Source: Bin5 sp965218625 | GTDB lineage: Bacteria > Chloroflexota > Anaerolineae > Caldilineales > Caldilineaceae | Direction: 5' to 3' | Length of the DNA: 64,000 bases | NCBI GenBank assembly: GCA_965218625.1 | Contig: CBDCLG010000009.1 | Location: forward strand, 286,052 to 350,051 | In this document: piece by piece, positions 1 to 9,048 of the stretch | How positions within the stretch are numbered: position 1 is the stretch's first letter | Layout of the letters: every line of letters starts with the position of its first letter | Position numbers and translations under genes: made by a program | The notes under the pieces: model-generated | Told to the model about the DNA's origin: nothing | What the model saw: the letters and a program-made list of their open reading frames with translations, nothing else | Database searches by the model: none

Positions 1-1101
1 CACGATGATCCAGAAGATCGTGCCTCCCAGCCAGGGCGGCGCCTCGGGAGGCTGGGCCTGCTCGAACTGGGGCGGTTCGATTTGGCTTGGTGGAGGCGGA
101 GACTCTTCAACAGGCTCCTCGCCCTCGCCGAAGAGCAGGGCAATCAGCCCGATCAGCAGCCCCAGTATCATAAACATGAAGGTGGACAGCGCGCGGAACA
201 GGAATCCCATCAACTGTGCCAGCCGGAATGTCCCGCCCAGCGGCATAAGGAATGCGAAAACTGCCACAACCAGCAGAAGGCCGAAGGCATAGAAAGGCCA
301 GTTGCGCGTGATCGAGGCTTCGCTGGGGAGTTTCGCCAGTTGCCATCGGGCTCTCAAAGCGGCGAGATGTCCGAAAGTCAGCAGGAGCAGACCCAGCAGA
401 AAATAGACGATGGCCGCGCCGATGACGCCGCCGGCGATATCCTGGCGCATGAGCGCGAAGAAACCGTTCGCGCCCATGCCGACCTGGCTGGCCGCGGTGA
501 GCAGGATGAGAACCATTCCCCCCATTGCCCAGCGTTCGCTGAACCGGCGGACGAGGGCGCGGCGGTCGCTCTGGATGCGATGATCGTCGCCGCTGACCGG
601 CCTGGAGGCCGCGTCCAGGTCTATCAGCTCGTCCGCCTGCAGCCCCATCGCCAGGAAGTCGTTGGTCACCAGAATGGCCATTCCCCACGCGATCAGGATC
701 AGGAACGAATTGACGACGAAGTGCAGCGTCAGCAAAACGCCGAAGGGTTGCAGGAGCAACGACGCCAGGTCGGGCAAGCCCTCAACGGCTATCCAAAGCG
801 CGACGCGGGCGATAGAGAGGATCAGCCCGAGCTCGGCCAGCCGAAAGGAGGCGGTTCGCCGCGGACGCTGAGACGGTCGCACAAGAATTGTTGTTGTGTA
901 GCCGCCGATGAGCGCCGAGCCGATCGAAGTGATGCGGAGGAGGGCAATATACGCAGGTGGGAGGCCGGGCGCGATGTGTTGAATGAACGAGGTCATCGCA
1001 ACGAGGATACAGCCGACCAGCGCCGCAATGATTGCGGGACGCAGCAGCGAGTCGTGCCAGGCATGGTCAAAGGTTAATCCCGCACCGTTTGTCTGTGTCA
1101 T
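1..1101 (-). CDS. Large integral membrane protein of a MoxR/DUF58 operon, C-terminus beyond the window
   Basis: Reading the minus strand from an ATG at 1101 gives 367 codons with no stop up to the window edge, so the gene is partial. The start overlaps the stop of the DUF58 gene in an ATGA arrangement, which indicates translational coupling. Several hydrophobic stretches (about residues 22-42, 50-75, 95-150, 195-215 and 225-250, then two near 275-330) indicate a polytopic membrane protein. They are followed by an acidic, proline-rich tail and the beginning of another hydrophobic segment at the edge. In related operons this position is held by DUF4129/transglutaminase-type membrane proteins; that family name is inferred from context, not from a motif seen here. 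Confidence 0.75.
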   Translation of the reverse strand, partial: MTQTNGAGLTFDHAWHDSLLRPAIIAALVGCILVAMTSFIQHIAPGLPPAYIALLRITSIGSALIGGYTTTILVRPSQRPRRTASFRLAELGLILSIARVALWIAVEGLPDLASLLLQPFGVLLTLHFVVNSFLILIAWGMAILVTNDFLAMGLQADELIDLDAASRPVSGDDHRIQSDRRALVRRFSERWAMGGMVLILLTAASQVGMGANGFFALMRQDIAGGVIGAAIVYFLLGLLLLTFGHLAALRARWQLAKLPSEASITRNWPFYAFGLLLVVAVFAFLMPLGGTFRLAQLMGFLFRALSTFMFMILGLLIGLIALLFGEGEEPVEESPPPPSQIEPPQFEQAQPPEAPPWLGGTIFWIIV

Positions 1102-2387
1102 CCGTCGTGCGCCTGTCGCTGCAAGCCGAGCAGGTCCGATTCCCAGACGACCTGATGGGCGGAGACACCCAACGTGTCCGCCTGCTTCTGGACGCGTTTG
1201 AACTGGGGTTGGAGTGTGCAAACCAGGGCGAAGACGTTGAGGCCGCGGCGGTACATGCCGTGGAGGACCCAGATCAAGTTCTCGGTCAGGCGGGGCGTTA
1301 CGACCAGCAGCGTCGAGCCCCAGCCAAGGTTCGCCACGCGGTGAGGCAGCCAGGCAGAAAGGGCTATCGGGGAGCTCTGTTCTCGTGTGGAGGAAAGCCG
1401 CTCCTCCGGGCCGGCCGATGCGCCGTTACGACGGGGCGGCGCGTCCGGTTCATCTTTGCGGGGGTCACGCAGCTGGATGCGGGCCAGAATTTCGAGAATT
1501 CCCATCAGATGCCCCCGCCCGTTACGGGAGGGAACGGCCAGGACCTCCGCGCCGGAGTGCGGGTCTTCTCCGTTGCTGATGAATCCGACTTCCTGCCGCT
1601 GCTCGGCCACATGGCTGGCGAGAGACGCGGCCAAAACGATGGCCCACTCGCTGCCGCTGTACTCCTCGCGGTAGGGGAATCCGCTTCGGTCCAGGTCAAG
1701 TACAATCGTCGAGTTGAGAGCCATTGAGGGCTGGTATTTCTTGACCAGCAGCGTGTCCTCGTGGGCGCTGGCGCGCCAGTGGATGTGGCGCATGCTGTCG
1801 CCGGTTGTATACGGGCGCACGCCGGACATGCGGGCAGGGTCCTGGAAGAGACGCTGCCGGCTGCGCATGTCGCCGAAGGGCAAGAGGCTGGGCAGCCCGA
1901 GGTCGGAAAGGGAATGAACTTTCGGGTAGACGGTCAGGAAATGCGGACTTGTCTCTTGCCAGGAGGATTCGGCGAATCCGAACAGGTCGCCGGTGTGGAG
2001 ACTGAGCGGGCCGATTTCATAGTAGCCGCGGCGGTGGCAGTGGAGCGCGAAGCGGCGTTGGGTCAGTGACCGTCCGCCGACGCTGATAATGGTGCTGTAG
2101 TGCTCGACCGCCTTGAGGTCGATGGGGATGTTTTCGTTGAGTCGCAGCCAGGGGATTGGCAGGCGGCTGCGGTTGTGGAAGTTGATGTCGCTGCGGATTG
2201 CTTCGCCGGCGAAGGCTTTGGCCGGCATGCGCCGCGAGATCGTCAGGTTGCGCAGGCTGCGCCGCGTCCACCAGTGGCTGATCAGCCAGACGCCGCCAAC
2301 GACATAGAAGAGATAGTAGATCCAGTCGAGCCTCAGGAAAACGGCAATTGCGAAGAGGAATAGAAGGAGGAAGAAGAGATCGAACAA
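1098..2387 (-). CDS. DUF58 domain-containing protein
   Basis: A 429-residue protein with two N-terminal membrane segments (about residues 2-40) followed by a DUF58 domain. The family hallmark is visible as PYTTGDSMRHIHWRASA, with the arginine-aspartate-tryptophan pattern typical of DUF58. The start is a TTG at 2387, four bases after the MoxR stop. A GGAG ribosome site lies about nine bases upstream inside the end of the MoxR gene; longer readings upstream are implausible low-complexity peptide. DUF58 proteins accompany MoxR AAA+ ATPases in chaperone-like modules that act on membrane or metalloprotein targets; the substrate is unknown. Family assignment is firm; the exact start is probable. 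Confidence 0.85.
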   Translation of the reverse strand: MFDLFFLLLFLFAIAVFLRLDWIYYLFYVVGGVWLISHWWTRRSLRNLTISRRMPAKAFAGEAIRSDINFHNRSRLPIPWLRLNENIPIDLKAVEHYSTIISVGGRSLTQRRFALHCHRRGYYEIGPLSLHTGDLFGFAESSWQETSPHFLTVYPKVHSLSDLGLPSLLPFGDMRSRQRLFQDPARMSGVRPYTTGDSMRHIHWRASAHEDTLLVKKYQPSMALNSTIVLDLDRSGFPYREEYSGSEWAIVLAASLASHVAEQRQEVGFISNGEDPHSGAEVLAVPSRNGRGHLMGILEILARIQLRDPRKDEPDAPPRRNGASAGPEERLSSTREQSSPIALSAWLPHRVANLGWGSTLLVVTPRLTENLIWVLHGMYRRGLNVFALVCTLQPQFKRVQKQADTLGVSAHQVVWESDLLGLQRQAHDG

Positions 2388-2391
2388 TCTG

Positions 2392-3378
2392 CTACTCCGG
2401 CACGGCAGCTGGGGGGGGCGCCGCCAGCTCTTCTGACTCGTCACCCAGGTCGAGAGCGGCCTCCTCCAGCAACTCGGTGATAATTTGCTCGGCCGATCGA
2501 CCGCGCAGGGCCGAATCGGGTCGCACGATGCAGCGATGCGGCAATGCCAGCGGCGCCAGGGCTTGAACGTCGTCCGGCAGTGCGTAGTCGCGGCCGCGCA
2601 AGGCTGCCCTGGCCTGTGCGCCGCGGTAGAGCGCCAGCGATCCGCGCGGGCTGGCGCCGAGCGCGAGGTCTGCATGACTGCGGGTCGCCTGGACCAGCGC
2701 TACGATATAGTCGCGGATGCTGTCGGCGACGGTTACGTTCCAGATCTGTTCGGACAGATCGGGCAGATTGTGCCCGTCCACGATCGCGCTGAGGTTTTCG
2801 ATGGGATGGCGGTGTCCGAGATTGATCAGCATCTCTGCCTCTTGGCCGTCGGTCAGATAGCCGAGACTGAGTTTGAAGAGGAAGCGGTCGAGCTGGGCTT
2901 CGGGCAGGGGGAAGGTGCCCTCGTACTCGACAGGATTCTGGGTGGCGATAACCATGAAAGGGCGGGGCAGGGGGCGGGTTACGCCGTCGGCGGTGATCTG
3001 TTGCTCGCCCATGCATTCGAGCAGCGCGGCCTGCGTACGCGGGGTGGCGCGGTTGATTTCGTCTGCGAGGAGAATATGGGTGAAGGCGGGGCCGGCGATG
3101 AACTGGAACTGGCGCGTTTCCTGGTTGAAGATGCTGGTGCCTGTGATGTCGCTGGGCAGCAGGTCCGGCGTGCACTGCAAGCGGCGGAAGTCGACGCCGA
3201 GGCTGACGGCAAGCGCGCGCGCCATCATTGTTTTGCCTACGCCGGGCACGTCCTCCAGCAGGACGTGCCCTTCGCATAGCAGGGCGATCAGGAGGTGCTC
3301 GATCACCTCTTCCTTGCCGACGATTACGCCGCCGACATTGTCCAGGACGCCGCGCGTGAATTCCCGTGCGTTTTGCAT
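2392..3378 (-). CDS. MoxR-family AAA+ ATPase
   Basis: A 328-residue AAA+ ATPase of the usual MoxR length. Walker A is DVPGVGKT (residues about 43-50) and Walker B is ILLADE (102-107). The sensor region is ATQNP (about 145-149), followed by the EGTFPLPEAQLDRF segment typical of the family. The ATG at 3378 has an AAGGA site six bases upstream and begins exactly where MoxR homology begins; an upstream extension of the frame has no family character. It is the first gene of a minus-strand operon with DUF58 and membrane-protein genes. MoxR proteins act as cytoplasmic chaperones that insert cofactors or remodel complexes; here the client is unknown. Confidence 0.92.
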   Translation of the reverse strand: MQNAREFTRGVLDNVGGVIVGKEEVIEHLLIALLCEGHVLLEDVPGVGKTMMARALAVSLGVDFRRLQCTPDLLPSDITGTSIFNQETRQFQFIAGPAFTHILLADEINRATPRTQAALLECMGEQQITADGVTRPLPRPFMVIATQNPVEYEGTFPLPEAQLDRFLFKLSLGYLTDGQEAEMLINLGHRHPIENLSAIVDGHNLPDLSEQIWNVTVADSIRDYIVALVQATRSHADLALGASPRGSLALYRGAQARAALRGRDYALPDDVQALAPLALPHRCIVRPDSALRGRSAEQIITELLEEAALDLGDESEELAAPPPAAVPE

Positions 3379-3613
3379 GCAGTTCCTTTGCTCGTGAGCC
3401 GGGGCGGGCCCCGCCGCCGCACCTCCGTCCGGCAAAGCAACTGTGGGTCTCAACCAGGGAGCGCTATTGCCTACTGAGGCCAATCCTGTCCTGCAATCGG
3501 GGCGCAGGCCGGTCATGTGCGCCGATTGTACCCCAATATCGCGGGCAGAGCGAACCGGTCGGGGGCGGTGGCGCAAGCCGTTGCTATCGGGACGGCAGAA
3601 TCGGCTGAATTCT

Positions 3614-3642
3614 TTGACCGGAGAACTGCATTGTGCTATCGT
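3614..3642 (+). promoter_or_regulatory. Probable promoter of the tRNA-Arg gene
   Basis: A -35 box TTGACC (3614-3619) is separated by 17 bases from a -10 box TATCGT (3637-3642). It lies about 25 bases upstream of the tRNA, as expected for a short-leader stable RNA transcript. The -10 box matches consensus at four of six positions. Confidence 0.5.
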
Positions 3643-3667
3643 CTTCAACCGAAGGCAACGGTTGTTT

Positions 3668-3740
3668 GCCCCCGTAGCTCAGAGGATAGAGCAGAGGTTT
3701 CCTAAACCTTTGGCCGTAGGTTCGACTCCTACCGGGGGCG
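3668..3740 (+). tRNA. tRNA-Arg (anticodon CCT)
   Basis: A 73-base cloverleaf. The acceptor arm GCCCCCG pairs with CGGGGGC, the D stem GCTC pairs with GAGC, and the T arm GTAGG-TTCGACT-CCTAC is perfect. The anticodon stem GAGGT/ACCTT closes a TTCCTAA loop with anticodon CCT, decoding AGG. The discriminator base is G and the 3' CCA is not encoded, so it would be added after transcription. The gene stands alone between convergent transcription units. Confidence 0.95.
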
Positions 3741-3777
3741 CTCATCTGGGATGTTTGCCAGATCTACAGGCAGAAAA

Positions 3778-3804
3778 GTGAGGAGAAACGGCCTCTCTCC
3801 TCAC
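3778..3804 (-). terminator. Hairpin between tRNA and M81 gene, probable minus-strand terminator
   Basis: GTGAGGAGA (3778-3786) pairs perfectly with TCTCCTCAC (3796-3804) around a nine-base loop. On the minus strand the stem is followed by TTTTCTG, giving a short U tract downstream of the M81 gene. It could also end the tRNA transcript on the plus strand, where the U tract is weaker. Confidence 0.5.
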
Positions 3805-3842
3805 GTTCCTCCCATGTTTTGCAATTCAACTGGAAAGATCGT

Positions 3843-5321
3843 TCAGGCCTGCGTTGTGAGCGGGTAAAGGTCTCGGCCGAGACGACGGAAGGGCAGATCG
3901 CGCAGGCTGTGGACGCTCGGCTCGGCCACGACGTGGATCGGGCCTGCCCACGATTCGAAACCGGCGCGAAAGTGGGCGCTGGATTTGACGCTGATGTAGC
4001 GCATCCCGCGCGGTTCGAGACCGAGAGTGCGTGAAAACGCGGTATCGAAAGGCTGTTCCCGCAGGCTGACCAGCAGGACGTGGATGCCGCCCTGGACGAT
4101 GTGGGCGGAGGGCCCCATATTGCCGCTCAAGCCGGCGTACATCGGCCCGTCGTACTGGAATGCGCCGTCCGAAAGTGCGACCACCTGCGCGTCCATCGAC
4201 ACAGGTGTGCCTTGCAGCGGCGACGATTTGGCGCCGACCTCCAATTCCAGGCGTGCGCCTACGCCGGCTTGCCGGCACTGCGCGACGGCTTCGGGGTCAA
4301 CGATGTAGAGAATGCAGGCATCCTGAAGGTTCATCTCGATAAAGGTTCGCAAGACGCCGGTGCTGTCTCCCGGCGATCCGCCACCGGGGTTGTCGCACAT
4401 GTCTGCCAGAATGACTGGGAACTGTCCGGCGGCGTGCGCAGTCTCCAGGGCGACGAGTGCGGAAGGCATCTCGAGCTGCCACTGCTCGCGGCGGGCGTAG
4501 ATCCATTCACCCAGCCGGTTGGCGCATGCCTGTGAGAGGGCAAGATCGTTGTCGGTAACGAAGTAGACTGAGGCCCCCATATCGGGCACATCGGCGAGGA
4601 AGAAGCAGGTGGCGATCGAGCCACAGACTACGCCCTGCTGGCTCTCGATGCGATGGAGTTCTGCGATGGCGTCGCGCATGGGCGGGTGCGCGGTGACCTG
4701 GTTCAGGCCCCAGACCATGGGAATCTGATGGAGCGCCATGGTCGGACGGAGGCCGCCGCGGGCGATGCGGGCCAGGACATCGGCGCATTCGCGGCCGCGC
4801 GGGGCCATATCGACCTCGGGATAGGTCTCGCGGCCGATCAAGACGTCTGCCATCGACACCATCTGTCGCGAGACATTGGAGTGAATGTCGAGTTGGGCCA
4901 GGACCGGCACGTCCGGCCCGACCGTTTCGCGAACGGCGGCCAGGATATGGCCCTCGGCATCGGCCAGCCCGTCGGGCGCTTCGAGATCGCCGACTGCCAT
5001 CGAGCCGTGCAGTTCGAGCAGGACGCCGTCCAACGGCAGCGCAGCGGCGATCCCTTGCAGCATCCGGCCAAGGATTTCGTCATACAGGGGTCGCGGGGTC
5101 GGCGCGCTCGGCTGCGGTGAGGCGAACAGGGTCGGAATCAGGTCGAAGCAGTGGGCGTCTGCCCCGGCGATGAAGCCTCCGATCGGGGTATTCGTGCGCT
5201 TGAAGGCGTGCAGGATACCTTCGCCTTCAAGCAGAAAGCGTTCCTCGTAGCTCTGGCGGTTCGTCTGCACCGGTGTGAAGGTGCTGCTTTCGTGGCTTAT
5301 GCCGCCGATGGCAACTCTCAT
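3843..5321 (-). CDS. M81 family metallopeptidase (MlrC/microcystinase C-like)
   Basis: A 492-residue protein of the M81/DUF1485 family, close to the length of microcystinase C. The N-terminus GGISHESSTFTP, the metal motif LDIHSN (Asp145, His147) and DNPGGGSPGDST are all characteristic. In MlrC, zinc is bound by Asp167, His169 and His191. Here the residue 22 positions after His147 is Glu169, in ETYPEVDM where the family usually has YPH. The family hydrolyses small peptides or amide-like compounds in the cytoplasm; the substrate here is unknown. The ATG at 5321 starts right at family homology with an AGGG site upstream. The gene follows the SDR gene on the same strand. Confidence 0.88.
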   Translation of the reverse strand: MRVAIGGISHESSTFTPVQTNRQSYEERFLLEGEGILHAFKRTNTPIGGFIAGADAHCFDLIPTLFASPQPSAPTPRPLYDEILGRMLQGIAAALPLDGVLLELHGSMAVGDLEAPDGLADAEGHILAAVRETVGPDVPVLAQLDIHSNVSRQMVSMADVLIGRETYPEVDMAPRGRECADVLARIARGGLRPTMALHQIPMVWGLNQVTAHPPMRDAIAELHRIESQQGVVCGSIATCFFLADVPDMGASVYFVTDNDLALSQACANRLGEWIYARREQWQLEMPSALVALETAHAAGQFPVILADMCDNPGGGSPGDSTGVLRTFIEMNLQDACILYIVDPEAVAQCRQAGVGARLELEVGAKSSPLQGTPVSMDAQVVALSDGAFQYDGPMYAGLSGNMGPSAHIVQGGIHVLLVSLREQPFDTAFSRTLGLEPRGMRYISVKSSAHFRAGFESWAGPIHVVAEPSVHSLRDLPFRRLGRDLYPLTTQA

Positions 5322-5404
5322 GGCACGACCCTCTCTTTGGCGCTGGGACCAGGGTCCCTTTCCTCTCTCGCTACAAGCATTCCAGGAGGCGGTCCTGGGT
5401 CGGC

Positions 5405-6202
5405 TCAGTTGTCGGCGGCCGGTTCGGGCAGCACAAGTCCGTGGACGAAGCCGCCGTCGACGCGCAGTATCGTGCCGGTGACGTAGTCGGCGTCGTCGCT
5501 GGCGAGATAGGCGGCGGCCTTGCCGATATCCTCGGGCACGCCCATCCGGCCCCAGGGGATGCGCCGGCCGCCCTCGGCGATGTCCTCTTCGCTGTAATGC
5601 TTGCGCTCCCCGGGCGTGTCGATCCAGCCGGGGTTGATCACGTTTACATTGATGCGGTCTGCGGCCAGCTCGGCGGCCATGGTGCGGGCAAGGTGGTTGA
5701 TGGCCGCTTTGGACATATTGTAGGCGCTGCTGGCGGGAAAGGCGATCTCCTCGTGGATCGAGCTGATGACAACGATTTTGCCGCGGCTGCGCCCGAGCTG
5801 CGGCTGTCTCAGCATCTGCTGCGCGGCCAGCTGGCAAGTGTGGAATACGCCGAACTGTGTGACCTCGAACGTGCGCATCATGTTCTCCCATTTGGCCTCG
5901 ACAACTGTCTCGCGCACGGAGACCGCCGCGTTGGCGACGGCAACGTCAACGCGGCCGAATTTCTCGACCGCGGCGTCGAACATCGCCTCGATCGCGGCGC
6001 GGTCGGCCACGTCGGCCTGCCAGACGAGGGCTTCGCCGCCCAGCTGGCGGACCTGCTCGGCCGCGCTCTCGGCTTCAGCCTTGTGAAAGCGGTAGTTCAC
6101 GACCACATTCGCGCCCTCCTCGGCCAGGCTGAGGGCGATACCGCGCCCGATTCCGAGCGACGCCCCGGTGACCAGGGCGGTCTTGCCTTCAAAGCGTTTC
6201 AT
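5405..6202 (-). CDS. SDR family NAD(P)-dependent oxidoreductase
   Basis: A classical short-chain dehydrogenase of 265 residues. The cofactor motif TGASLGIG is at residues 12-19 and NAA at about 91-93. The catalytic serine is in ISSIHEE (about 147-148), with Tyr161 and Lys165 in YNMSK. The C-terminal VTGTILRVDGGF is typical of glucose-1-dehydrogenase or 3-oxoacyl-ACP reductase-like enzymes. It probably oxidises or reduces a sugar-like or hydroxy-acid substrate in the cytoplasm. It is the upstream neighbour of the M81 gene, about 80 bases away, and both may be one transcript. The substrate cannot be read from sequence. Confidence 0.92.
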   Translation of the reverse strand: MKRFEGKTALVTGASLGIGRGIALSLAEEGANVVVNYRFHKAEAESAAEQVRQLGGEALVWQADVADRAAIEAMFDAAVEKFGRVDVAVANAAVSVRETVVEAKWENMMRTFEVTQFGVFHTCQLAAQQMLRQPQLGRSRGKIVVISSIHEEIAFPASSAYNMSKAAINHLARTMAAELAADRINVNVINPGWIDTPGERKHYSEEDIAEGGRRIPWGRMGVPEDIGKAAAYLASDDADYVTGTILRVDGGFVHGLVLPEPAADN

Positions 6203-6306
6203 GTTGAAGCTCCGTCCTCTTTGCGATCAAATGTGCGGTGCATTATGGGATCCATTTCGTTCGCGTGTCGCGACAAGGCATAGTCCCTGGCGAACTGTCG
6301 CTGGGT

Positions 6307-7788
6307 CTAATTGAACCAGTAGGCGTACAGCTCCGCCTGCCAAATATGGAAGCGCAGGCGGACCGTCTGGCCGGCCAGTTCGGACAGATCGCGGCGATTC
6401 CGCCAACGTACAGGCTCGTCAATGCTGTCGATGATGGCCGGGATGCAGTCATCTTTTGTAAAGCCCTCGAGCGGCTGTCCGTCGGCAGCGTCCAACACCT
6501 CGGTCAGTACGCGTCCGCGCCAGGAGTCGGTGTTGATACGCAGCTCTTTGCCGTTGACGACGAGGGGCCGAGTCAGCACGGCGCCCCATTCGACGCCGCC
6601 CTTGAGTGACACAAAGCCGTCGAGGCGCAGGCGGGCGAGACAGAGCGCGCTGGCATCGAGGTAGCGGCGATTGAGCACCTCTTCGACCAGCAGGTAGCGG
6701 TAGCGGAAGCCCATATAGTAGAACCAAAGCTCGTTGTTGCGCCGCAGCGGGCGGTTGGTGATCAGGATCTGGCCGGTGTCGTAGGTCTCGCCGTCGCTGA
6801 CGGGCGAGAGCTCGAGGAAGGGTTCGCGGCCGGCGACGCGCGCCCAGTCGCGCAGATTGCGGCTGGATGCCAACTCGACCGACTTGCGGCTGTCGACATT
6901 TTCGTAAAGCGGGGCATGTTTTCCGGACCAGTGGTGCATCACGGGCGTCGCCAGATAGAGGCCCTCGTAGGGAAAGATGGGGAAGTTGTAGACGTCGGTG
7001 CGCCACTCTTCGGGGCGGTTGACAAGAGGAGACAGATAGGCCGGGTCGTCGAAGAAGCGCTGCAGGCGGGCGTTGCCGTTTTCCTGGTCGATCTGGTCGG
7101 CGTGAAAGATCAGACCGTGCTCCTCCCAGCCGGAGAAATCGTTGCTGGTCAGGAGATGCCACGAGCGGCCGTAGGGTCCGGCCCGTTTGACCGCGGCGAT
7201 GAAGCGGCGGCTGTCCTCGTCGTAGGTCAGGTGTGACTCGTCCTGGCTGGGCAGGGAGGGGACGTCGAGCTTTTCCCAGTGCAGCATGTCGCAGGAGGCC
7301 ATTGAGCGCAGATCACCTTCGCCGTACCGCAGCCCTTTGAAGCGCCGGCCCGGGTCCGGGTCGTGCGGGTCGAAGACGGGCCCTTGCAGCATTCCCCTGG
7401 CGCTGGGGAGGATGTTGTTCTCGCCGCCGATCGGCGTTCCCCGCCAGTCCAGCCCCTGATATTCGTACAGGCCGAGAACCGGCTTCTCCCAGTTGACGCC
7501 ATCGGCCGACGTTGCGTAACAGGCGAACATTTCGGTGTTGGCAGGCGCTCCGGTCAGATCAACGTTTACCTGGGGATCCATCCCTTCGGCTCTGGTCAGG
7601 TAGATCATCTTGAAGAGGTCTTCATCCGGCAGCCAGACGGGCGAAGTGCGTACCTGGATTGCGTTGTTCTCCCAGCGAAATTCGGGCCGGATAACGACAT
7701 TGTCGCGCTGTTTGCGCGGTTGATGGAGTTTGCGCGCGAGGTTGTCGATGGCTTCGACTTCGTGATCGTCGATGAAGAGGTGCTTCAT
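6307..7788 (-). CDS. Glycoside-hydrolase-like five-bladed beta-propeller protein, function unknown
   Basis: A 493-residue soluble protein without a signal peptide. Repeated tryptophan/aspartate-rich segments (such as SADGVNWEKP, SCDMLHWEKL, TSNDFSGWEEHG and SSRNLRDWAR) recur at blade-like spacing, as in GH32/GH43/GH62-type propellers. The C-terminal 110 residues look like a beta-sandwich (EWGAVLTRPLVV, SWRGRVLTEV, VRLRFHIWQAELYAYWF). Comparable proteins are found next to Gfo/Idh oxidoreductases in glycan catabolic clusters, as here. A sugar-active role is inferred; no catalytic acid/base trio could be assigned with certainty, so the activity may differ or be absent. Confidence 0.7.
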   Translation of the reverse strand: MKHLFIDDHEVEAIDNLARKLHQPRKQRDNVVIRPEFRWENNAIQVRTSPVWLPDEDLFKMIYLTRAEGMDPQVNVDLTGAPANTEMFACYATSADGVNWEKPVLGLYEYQGLDWRGTPIGGENNILPSARGMLQGPVFDPHDPDPGRRFKGLRYGEGDLRSMASCDMLHWEKLDVPSLPSQDESHLTYDEDSRRFIAAVKRAGPYGRSWHLLTSNDFSGWEEHGLIFHADQIDQENGNARLQRFFDDPAYLSPLVNRPEEWRTDVYNFPIFPYEGLYLATPVMHHWSGKHAPLYENVDSRKSVELASSRNLRDWARVAGREPFLELSPVSDGETYDTGQILITNRPLRRNNELWFYYMGFRYRYLLVEEVLNRRYLDASALCLARLRLDGFVSLKGGVEWGAVLTRPLVVNGKELRINTDSWRGRVLTEVLDAADGQPLEGFTKDDCIPAIIDSIDEPVRWRNRRDLSELAGQTVRLRFHIWQAELYAYWFN

Positions 7789-7860
7789 ATCAGTTCCTTC
7801 GGGCAGACGCCGCCGCTATGTCGAGGAGGGTGGTTGGTGGTCTAATTTTGCCCTTTTCGC

Positions 7861-8961
7861 TCAGAAGTGGCCTTCGTCGCGCAGCATGTAAAGCTGGGAG
7901 GCGCGGTCGGCCAGAGGCAGCTCCACTGGGCGGTTGCCATGGCGCTGCGATTCGTAGATGGCCATGACCATCTCAAGCGAGGCTACGCCGTCTTCGCCGT
8001 TAGAGCTGGGTTCGCCGCCGTTCTCGATGCAATGCACCAGCTCCTCTACCGCCAGCAGGATCGAGCTCGTCTCCTCTGTGGCAGGGAAGGGCTGCTGCTC
8101 GAGCGTAAACCACTCGATGCGGGGGTCCGGCTCGTTGAGGCGGTCGGTGGTATCGACGCCGAGCAGCCACTGGTTGCCTGAGTATTCGAGGCTGAGCACG
8201 CCCTCGGTTCCCTGCAACTCGATGCCGAAGCGGGCGTAGCGGGTCAGCTCGTTGGCCATGCAGACGGCGCTGACGCCGGAATGGAAGCTGAAGATCGCTT
8301 CGCTGATGTCTTCGACGCGGAACTCATGGCGGTTGCGGCGGTGGGCGGTAGCGACGACCGATTTGACGTCGCCGGCGTAGATGCGGAAAAGGTCGAAGGT
8401 GTGGACGGCGTCGTGGATGAGCGGGCCCTCTTCGTCGGCGGTCCAGGCCGGGTAGGGCTTGACGCCCTGGCAGATGCCGAACATCGAGATCAGGTCGCCG
8501 ATGGCGCCGTCGTCGAGCATCTCTTTGGCCTTGATGAAGACCGGGTTCCAGCGGCGCGAGTGGTTCACCGAGAGGACGCAGTCTGCGGCGCGGCAGGCGG
8601 CGACGATGGCGTCGCCATCTTCGAGGCTGAGCGCGAGCGGCTTTTCGCAGAGGATGCCCTTTGCGCCGGCATCGACCGCGGCTTCGACGATGTCGCGATG
8701 CAGACCCGGATGGGTGGCGACGCAGACGATGTCGAGCTTTTCGCTTGCGAACATCTCTCGGTAGTCGAGGTAGAGGGCGTCGACATCCCACATGCGTCCG
8801 AACTGGTGCAGATGCTCGTTGCCGCGGCTGGCGCCGGCCGCGAGCTCGGTCTGCGCGCAGACCGCGAGCGCGCCGGCGTGGGTGAGCGGCGTAGGCGGGT
8901 CAGTTTCCCAGAGAGTGCCGATGCGGCCGCATCCGACCAGTCCGGCGCGATAGGTGTTCAT
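7861..8961 (-). CDS. Gfo/Idh/MocA family oxidoreductase
   Basis: A 366-residue NAD(P)-dependent oxidoreductase. The Rossmann motif GLVGCGRIG is at the N-terminus and the family signature CEKPLALS is at about residues 109-116. A C-terminal alpha/beta substrate domain follows, with HDAVHTFDL, the H-x-x-D region of the family. It likely oxidises or epimerises a sugar, inositol or similar polyol in the cytoplasm. It sits upstream of the propeller-protein gene on the same strand, 72 bases away, consistent with a shared transcript. It is one of seven such paralogues in the window. Family certain, substrate unknown. Confidence 0.92.
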   Translation of the reverse strand: MNTYRAGLVGCGRIGTLWETDPPTPLTHAGALAVCAQTELAAGASRGNEHLHQFGRMWDVDALYLDYREMFASEKLDIVCVATHPGLHRDIVEAAVDAGAKGILCEKPLALSLEDGDAIVAACRAADCVLSVNHSRRWNPVFIKAKEMLDDGAIGDLISMFGICQGVKPYPAWTADEEGPLIHDAVHTFDLFRIYAGDVKSVVATAHRRNRHEFRVEDISEAIFSFHSGVSAVCMANELTRYARFGIELQGTEGVLSLEYSGNQWLLGVDTTDRLNEPDPRIEWFTLEQQPFPATEETSSILLAVEELVHCIENGGEPSSNGEDGVASLEMVMAIYESQRHGNRPVELPLADRASQLYMLRDEGHF

Positions 8962-9048
8962 GGGGTTCCTTTCGGTGGGCGTCCTTAAAGCATTTGACCT
9001 GGAATCGTCGCTTCAGTCAAGGAATTGGAGAAAGATCTGATTCATGAT

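Noticed and set aside
82..1077. Long plus-strand open frame of 331 codons
   Set aside because: It is the antisense shadow of the minus-strand membrane protein. Composition is rich in Arg, Gln and Asp without domain character, and the minus frame shows clear membrane helices.
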